Shown: piece by piece, positions 6,295-10,023 of the stretch | How positions within the stretch are numbered: position 1 is the first letter of the stretch | Layout of the letters: each line of letters begins with the position of its first letter | Source of the DNA: Candidatus Eiseniibacteriota bacterium | GTDB lineage: Bacteria; Eisenbacteria; RBG-16-71-46; JAGVPR01 | NCBI GenBank assembly: GCA_020052115.1 | Contig: JAGVPR010000362.1 | Coordinates: 1 to 10,023, forward strand | Reading direction: 5' to 3' | DNA: 10,023 nt | Notes under the pieces: model-generated | Told to the model about the DNA's origin: nothing | Database searches by the model: none | What the model saw: the letters and a program-made list of their open reading frames with translations, nothing else | Position numbers and translations under genes: made by a program

Positions 6295-8208
6295 GTGACG
6301 CACCGCAGTCGCAAGGGCGTGCCGAGCGTGTTGAGCGACGACGATCTCTTCCTCTTCAACGAAGGGAGCCACGTTCGTCTCTACGAGAAGCTCGGTGCCC
6401 ATTCGCGCGTGGTGGACGGCGTCGAGGGCACGAACTTCGCGGTCTGGGCTCCCGATGCGGACGGCGTCTACGTCATGGGCGCGTTCAACGGCTGGCACAA
6501 GACGAGCTGCGCGCTGCATCCGCGCGGCTCCTCGGGGATCTGGGAAGGCTTCGTTCCGAAGGTGGGCCGCGGCGCGCTCTACAAGTACCACATCAGCTCG
6601 CGGTACAACGGCTACCGCGTGGACAAGGCGGACCCGTTCGGCATCCTGCACGAAACGTCGCCGCGCACCGGCTCCGTCGTATGGGACCTCTCGTACGAGT
6701 GGGGCGACGCTTCGTGGATGGCCGGGCGCGGCCGCCGCATCGCCGGCAACGCCCCCGTGTCGGTCTACGAAGTGCACCTCGGTTCCTGGCGCCGCACGGA
6801 GGACGGAAAGCCGCTCACTTATCGCGACATGGCGCCGCTCCTGGCCGACCATGCCTCCTCGATGGGGTTCACGCACGTCGAGCTCATGCCGATCATGGAG
6901 CATCCCTTCTACGGATCATGGGGCTATCAGACGACAGGCTACTTCGCGCCGACGAGCCGCTACGGCACGCCGCAGGAGTTCATGGCGCTGATTGACCATC
7001 TCCACCAGAGGGGGATCGGCGTCATCCTCGACTGGGTGCCGTCGCACTTCCCGGGTGACGAGCACGGGCTCGCCTACTTCGACGGGACGCATCTCTTCGA
7101 GCACCAAGATGCGCGACTGGGCTTTCACCCCGACTGGCGGAGTTACATCTTCAACTACGGCCGGAACGAGGTGCGGAGCTTTCTGCTGAGCAGCGCGCTC
7201 TTCTGGCTCGACAGCTATCACGCCGACGGACTGCGCGTGGACGCCGTGGCCTCGATGCTCTATCTCGACTACTCGCGGAAGAAGGGCGAGTGGATTCCGA
7301 ACCGTTACGGGGGCCGCGAGAACCTCGAGGCGATCTCGTTTCTGAGGCGGCTCAACGAGGAGGTCTACAAGCACCACCCGGATGTGCAGACGATCGCCGA
7401 GGAATCCACGTCATATCCGATGGTCTCGCGGCCCACGTACGCTGGCGGGCTCGGCTTCGGGCAGAAGTGGGACATGGGGTGGGTGCACGATATCCTCATC
7501 TACCTGGGCAAAGAGCCGATCCATCGCAAGTACCATCACGACATGCTCACGTTCCGGATGCTCTACGCGTTCCACGAGAACTTCGTGCTGCCGCTCTCCC
7601 ACGACGAGGTGGTCTACGGCAAGGGCTCGCTGATCGGGAAGATGCCGGGCGACGATTGGCAGAAGTTCGCGAACGCGCGCACGTTCCTCGGCTATCTTTA
7701 CGCGCAGCCGGGGAAGAAGCTCCTTTTCATGGGGTCGGAGTTCGGGCAGTGGCGCGAGTGGGTGCACGAGGACAGCCTGGATTGGCACCTGCTCGAGTAT
7801 CCGCTCCATCAGGGACTCCGGCTCTGGGTCCAGAACCTGAACCGGCTTTATCGTGAGGAGTCCGCGCTCCACGAGCAGGACTTCAAGCCGCAGGGCTTCG
7901 AGTGGATCGACTGCCACGACAGCGCGGCGAGCACGGTGAGCTGGATCCGCCGCGCCGAGACGAGTGGCGAAGTCGTGCTGGCGGCCGTGAACTTCACGCC
8001 GGTGCCGCGGGAGGGGTATCGCATCGGCGTGCCGCACGGCGGCGAGTGGCGGCTGATCGCGAACAGCGACGCCCCGTACTTCGGCGGGAGCGGGTTCGGC
8101 GTCGTTTCGAGCGCGCGGGCCGAGGATGTGCCGTTCCACGGAAGGCCGCAATCCATGGTGATCACTCTGCCGCCGCTCGCGACGGTGTACTACAAGAGCG
8201 GGGGGTAG
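6295..8208 (+). CDS. glgB: 1,4-alpha-glucan branching enzyme, GH13_9
   Basis: Cuts alpha-1,4-glucan and rejoins the piece through an alpha-1,6 bond, making the branches of glycogen. From GTG 6295 it is 637 residues, the size of branching enzymes with a single CBM48 module (the E. coli enzyme, with an extra N-terminal module, is 728). A leader of about 40 residues precedes the CBM48 domain (GTNFAVWAPDADGVYVMGAFNGW, 45-67). The catalytic barrel has VYEVHLGSWRR (157-167), HVELMPIMEHPFYGSWGYQTTGYFAP (194-219), ILDWVPSHFPGDEHGL (244-259), DGLRVDAVASMLYLDY (311-326) with nucleophile Asp316, TIAEEST with acid/base Glu369, and LSHDEVVYGKGSL with Asp437. The C-terminal beta domain carries AAVNFTPVPREGYRIGVP (563-580). 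It follows malQ by 52 bp with its own strong ribosome-binding site. glgA, glgC, glgP and a debranching enzyme are absent from the window and must lie elsewhere if the pathway is complete. Confidence 0.97.
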   Translation: MTHRSRKGVPSVLSDDDLFLFNEGSHVRLYEKLGAHSRVVDGVEGTNFAVWAPDADGVYVMGAFNGWHKTSCALHPRGSSGIWEGFVPKVGRGALYKYHISSRYNGYRVDKADPFGILHETSPRTGSVVWDLSYEWGDASWMAGRGRRIAGNAPVSVYEVHLGSWRRTEDGKPLTYRDMAPLLADHASSMGFTHVELMPIMEHPFYGSWGYQTTGYFAPTSRYGTPQEFMALIDHLHQRGIGVILDWVPSHFPGDEHGLAYFDGTHLFEHQDARLGFHPDWRSYIFNYGRNEVRSFLLSSALFWLDSYHADGLRVDAVASMLYLDYSRKKGEWIPNRYGGRENLEAISFLRRLNEEVYKHHPDVQTIAEESTSYPMVSRPTYAGGLGFGQKWDMGWVHDILIYLGKEPIHRKYHHDMLTFRMLYAFHENFVLPLSHDEVVYGKGSLIGKMPGDDWQKFANARTFLGYLYAQPGKKLLFMGSEFGQWREWVHEDSLDWHLLEYPLHQGLRLWVQNLNRLYREESALHEQDFKPQGFEWIDCHDSAASTVSWIRRAETSGEVVLAAVNFTPVPREGYRIGVPHGGEWRLIANSDAPYFGGSGFGVVSSARAEDVPFHGRPQSMVITLPPLATVYYKSGG

Positions 8209-8255
8209 GGGGTTCTTCATCCGGCGCTGCGGGCCGCACCCCGGGGATTCTCGCC

Positions 8256-8792
8256 ATGAGATACGCGTCGAAGCGGGAACTCGTCGAGAGGATCGAGAAG
8301 GAACATGAAGCACTCGTCGCCCTCGTGCGTTCCATTCCGAGGTCTCGCTACCGTGAAGAAGGAGTTTGGGGCGATGGGTGGACCATCCTGGATCTCCTCG
8401 CCCATCTCACGGAGTGGGAGCAGATGTTCTTGGGGTGGTACCGGGAGGGCCTCAAGAACGGGAGCCCCGACCTTCCCGCAACAGGGTTCAAGTGGAATCA
8501 GACACCGGCGCTGAATCAGGCGATCTGGCGCAAGCACCGTCGGAAGTCGGCGAGGAGGGTCGTAGAGGAGTTCGAGGCTTCCTACGACGAGATCTCGACC
8601 CTCGTCCAGCGGCTCTCATCCGAGGAGCTTCTCGCACCGGGACACTTCGCCTGGACGGGGAAGTACCCCTTGACGACGTATCTCGGACCCAACACCTGCA
8701 GTCACTATTCCTTCGCCACGAAGGTCCTGAAGCGATGGATCAGGCGCAAGAAAGCCCCGGAGCGTCCCCCGCGGCGGGGCCGCGGAGTCTGA
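8256..8792 (+). CDS. ClbS/DfsB family four-helix-bundle protein (DUF1706, DinB-like)
   Basis: 178-residue cytoplasmic protein of the ClbS/DfsB family, usual length about 165-180. The best-known member, E. coli ClbS, protects its host from the genotoxin colibactin by opening its cyclopropane warhead; most chromosomal members have no known substrate. Visible family features: SKRELVERIEKEHEALVALV (5-24), VWGDGWTILDLLAHLTEWEQMFLGWYREGL (37-66), PATGFKWNQTPALNQAIWRKHR (74-95), then FAWTGKYPLTTYLGPNTCSHYSFATKVLKRW (131-161). The last residues are a basic tail (RRKKAPERPPRRGRGV). The start at ATG 8256 matches the family's N-terminus; the frame is open upstream through the 3' part of glgB, but those codons are a shadow of glgB. 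Only a poor GGGGA precedes the ATG. It lies 47 bp after glgB on the same strand, perhaps reached by read-through. No polyketide or other toxin genes are visible nearby, so a self-resistance role here would be speculation. Confidence 0.85.
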   Translation: MRYASKRELVERIEKEHEALVALVRSIPRSRYREEGVWGDGWTILDLLAHLTEWEQMFLGWYREGLKNGSPDLPATGFKWNQTPALNQAIWRKHRRKSARRVVEEFEASYDEISTLVQRLSSEELLAPGHFAWTGKYPLTTYLGPNTCSHYSFATKVLKRWIRRKKAPERPPRRGRGV

Positions 8793-8812
8793 CCGCGGCA
8801 TGCCGGCGGAGG

Positions 8813-8841
8813 CGCTTCGCGCGGCAACTGGAGCCGAAGCG
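8813..8841. terminator. Hairpin in convergent gap, possible bidirectional terminator
   Basis: CGCTTCG (8813-8819) and CGAAGCG (8835-8841) form a perfect 7-bp stem around a 15-nt loop, in the 51-bp space between the stops of the ClbS-like gene and proC. No run of T follows on either strand, so it is not a textbook intrinsic terminator; position is the main support. Confidence 0.35.
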
Positions 8842-8843
8842 GT

Positions 8844-9674
8844 CTAAGGCTGCTCCTTTCCCACATACAGCTTCGCCGCCTTCTCCGCCGAGAGGACGAT
8901 TCCCCGGATCATCGCCGAACTGAAGCCCTCGTGCTCCATCCGGTTCAAGCCCGCAATCGTGCATCCGCGCGGGGTCGTCACGCGATCAATGTGCTCCTCG
9001 GGGTGCCCGCCGCGCTCGGTCAGAAGCAGCGACGCCGCGCCGCGCGCCGTCTGCGCGGCGAGCGCCAGCGCCTCCGAAGCGTGGAAGCCGATCTCGATGC
9101 CGCCCTGCGAGGCGGCGCGGATCGCCCGCAGGAAGAACGCGATTCCGCACGCGCACAGTGCGGTCGCCGGCACCATCTGTTCCTCGTCTATGATGAGCGT
9201 CTTGCCGAGCGGGTCGAAGATCGAGCGCGCCGCATCCAGCGCAGCGGCGTGTTCCGGCCGGGCGGCGAGACAAGTCATCGATTCCTGGATCGCGATCGCG
9301 GTGTTCGGCATCGCGCGCACGACCGGCACGGGCTTGCCGATGCGCGCGAGGATCGCATCAATCCCGGCGCCCGAGACGGTCGAGATGAGAACGTGTCGCG
9401 AGGAATCGAGCGCGGGCGCGATGTCGTCGAGCAGCGCATCGAGCTGCTGCGGCTCGACCGAGGCGATGACCACGGCGGCGCGCCGGACGGCGTCCGCGTC
9501 GTCGGCCTGCACGATGAACCCGCGTTCGGCGAGCGGCTGAAGGAGGTGGACCCTTCGCCGCGTGATGACGATCTCCGCGGGTGTGGCCCGCCCGGAGCGG
9601 ACGAGCCCCTCGGCGATCGCGGTCCCGATATTCCCTCCGCCCAGGATGGCGGTCATTCGCCTGTCTACCGGCAT
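8844..9674 (-). CDS. proC: Pyrroline-5-carboxylate reductase
   Basis: Reduces 1-pyrroline-5-carboxylate to L-proline with NAD(P)H, the last step of proline synthesis; cytoplasmic. 276 residues from ATG 9674, normal for the family (about 265-280). The N-terminal Rossmann domain has AILGGGNIGTAIAEGL (9-24), VVIASVEPQQLDALL (68-82), STVSGAGIDAI (98-108) and VVRAMPNTA (118-126). The C-terminal dimerisation domain has ATALCACGIAFFLRAIRA (170-187), GGIEIGF (191-197) and VTTPRGCTIAGLNRMEHEGFSS (232-253), the counterpart of the usual TSPGGTTIAGL signature. This TTPxGCTIAGL / CxCGIAFF variant recalls ProC of Bacteroidetes-related lineages (from memory). The start at 9674 is chosen because GGAGG (9687 to 9683) lies 8 nt upstream; the frame also has a TTG at 9689, overlapping that site, and an ATG at 9656 closer to the Rossmann motif. 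It converges on the ClbS-like gene and diverges from the Tat gene, so it is probably monocistronic. Confidence 0.95.
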   Translation of the reverse strand: MPVDRRMTAILGGGNIGTAIAEGLVRSGRATPAEIVITRRRVHLLQPLAERGFIVQADDADAVRRAAVVIASVEPQQLDALLDDIAPALDSSRHVLISTVSGAGIDAILARIGKPVPVVRAMPNTAIAIQESMTCLAARPEHAAALDAARSIFDPLGKTLIIDEEQMVPATALCACGIAFFLRAIRAASQGGIEIGFHASEALALAAQTARGAASLLLTERGGHPEEHIDRVTTPRGCTIAGLNRMEHEGFSSAMIRGIVLSAEKAAKLYVGKEQP

Positions 9675-9682
9675 GGGCCCTC

Positions 9683-9687
9683 CCTCC
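9683..9687 (-). promoter_or_regulatory. Ribosome-binding site of proC
   Basis: Minus-strand GGAGGGAGGGCCC precedes ATG 9674; GGAGG is 8 nt from the start. It argues against the TTG at 9689, whose codon would overlap the site. Confidence 0.6.
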
Positions 9688-9850
9688 AATGACGATCCGT
9701 TCGCGGCGCAATCCCTCCGCCGATTCTAGCCGCAAGCGAGGCCCTCGATGAAAACCGCGGCGACCCATCGCGCGAATTCCGGCGTCGAATCGGACCCCGG
9801 GCGTCCCGCCGGGGTGTCCCCGCACGGAAGCGCTGGGAGCGTCCTGCCGA

Positions 9851-9879
9851 TGGACGCGGCGCCTCCGAGGGCGTAGATT
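9851..9879 (+). promoter_or_regulatory. Weak candidate promoter for the Tat-exported protein
   Basis: TGGACG (9851-9856), a 17-nt spacer and TAGATT (9874-9879), each matching the sigma70 consensus at four of six positions, would start a transcript near 9886, about 40 nt before the GTG. Such matches arise by chance fairly often. Confidence 0.22.
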
Positions 9880-9911
9880 CGGACGGGGCGATCCTTGACC
9901 TTCGGATCCCC

Positions 9912-9920
9912 AAGGAGGGG
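9912..9920 (+). promoter_or_regulatory. Ribosome-binding site of the Tat-exported protein
   Basis: AAGGAGGGG sits 5 nt before GTG 9926. It is nearly the full anti-Shine-Dalgarno complement and decides the GTG start of the partial gene at the right edge. Confidence 0.75.
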
Positions 9921-9925
9921 CCGCA

Positions 9926-10023
9926 GTGGACGCCGCGAGAACATCCCGCCGCCGCTTCCTGATGCTTGCCGGTGCCGCGGTTGCGGGAGCCGGCGCGGCC
10001 GACATCTGCCGCGGCGCAGAGCC
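9926..10023 (+). CDS. N-terminus of a Tat-exported protein, partial at window edge
   Basis: Only 32 codons and two bases are inside the window. From GTG 9926 the peptide reads MDAARTSRRRFLMLAGAAVA and continues GAGAADICRGAE. SRRRFLML matches the twin-arginine motif S/T-R-R-x-F-L-K, followed by a moderately hydrophobic, Ala/Gly-rich h-region, so the product is probably exported folded through the Tat pathway. Tat substrates are often cofactor-bearing oxidoreductases or secreted hydrolases, but nothing of the mature protein is visible, so no function is given. The excellent ribosome-binding site and the motif together make this a real gene despite its short extent. It is transcribed divergently from proC. 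Confidence 0.8.
   Translation, partial: MDAARTSRRRFLMLAGAAVAGAGAADICRGAE

Noticed and set aside
7902..8255. Upstream extension of the ClbS-like frame
   Set aside because: This part overlaps the 3' end of glgB in another frame and translates to Arg-rich low-complexity sequence; ClbS/DfsB homology begins at ATG 8256.
9726..9944. 72-aa minus-strand ORF (contains RPVRIYALGGAASIGRTLP) between proC and the Tat gene
   Set aside because: Its composition looks somewhat coding-like, but it overlaps the ribosome-binding site and Tat signal of the plus-strand gene, has no recognised homology, and no Shine-Dalgarno was found. A gene remnant cannot be excluded.

Overview
This is a GC-rich bacterial chromosomal window (roughly two thirds G+C by eye, strong G/C third-position bias). 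Two features point to the FCB superphylum and its neighbours. One is a C-terminal beta-sandwich tail of the FlgD-Ig / type A sorting-domain kind on a secreted enzyme. The other is a ProC variant with TTPxGCTIAGL and CACGIAFF in place of the usual proteobacterial or Gram-positive motifs. With the high GC, an uncultured lineage such as Candidatus Eisenbacteria, Krumholzibacteriota or Latescibacterota is my best inference; no rRNA or other marker is present to prove it.

Layout. Positions 1-2781 (minus strand) hold a small leader ORF (39 aa, unproven), a secreted Ntn-hydrolase of the isopenicillin-N acyltransferase/carcinine hydrolase (C45-like) type, and a lipoprotein N-acetylmuramoyl-L-alanine amidase that runs off the left edge. 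These look like cell-surface hydrolases. A divergent intergenic region (2658-2955) separates them from a plus-strand block at 2956-8792: an AcuC-type class I histone-deacetylase homologue, a long-form 4-alpha-glucanotransferase (MalQ) overlapping it by ATGA, a glycogen branching enzyme (GlgB) 52 bp further on, and a ClbS/DfsB four-helix protein 47 bp after that. A 51-bp convergent gap with a hairpin follows. Then comes proC on the minus strand (pyrroline-5-carboxylate reductase), a second divergent intergenic region, and the first 32 codons of a Tat-exported protein that leaves the window on the right.

How the genes work together. MalQ and GlgB are a coherent alpha-glucan pair: disproportionation of maltodextrins and introduction of alpha-1,6 branches. 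The noteworthy point is that translation of malQ appears coupled to a protein deacetylase gene, which suggests a link between acetyl-CoA/acetylation status and glycogen handling. ProC completes proline synthesis and has no evident link to its neighbours.

I found no CRISPR array, tRNA, rRNA, insertion sequence or clear defence system. Several starts were chosen from ribosome-binding sites and differ from the longest possible reading frame (malQ, glgB, ClbS-like, proC). Two edge genes (amidase and Tat protein) are incomplete.
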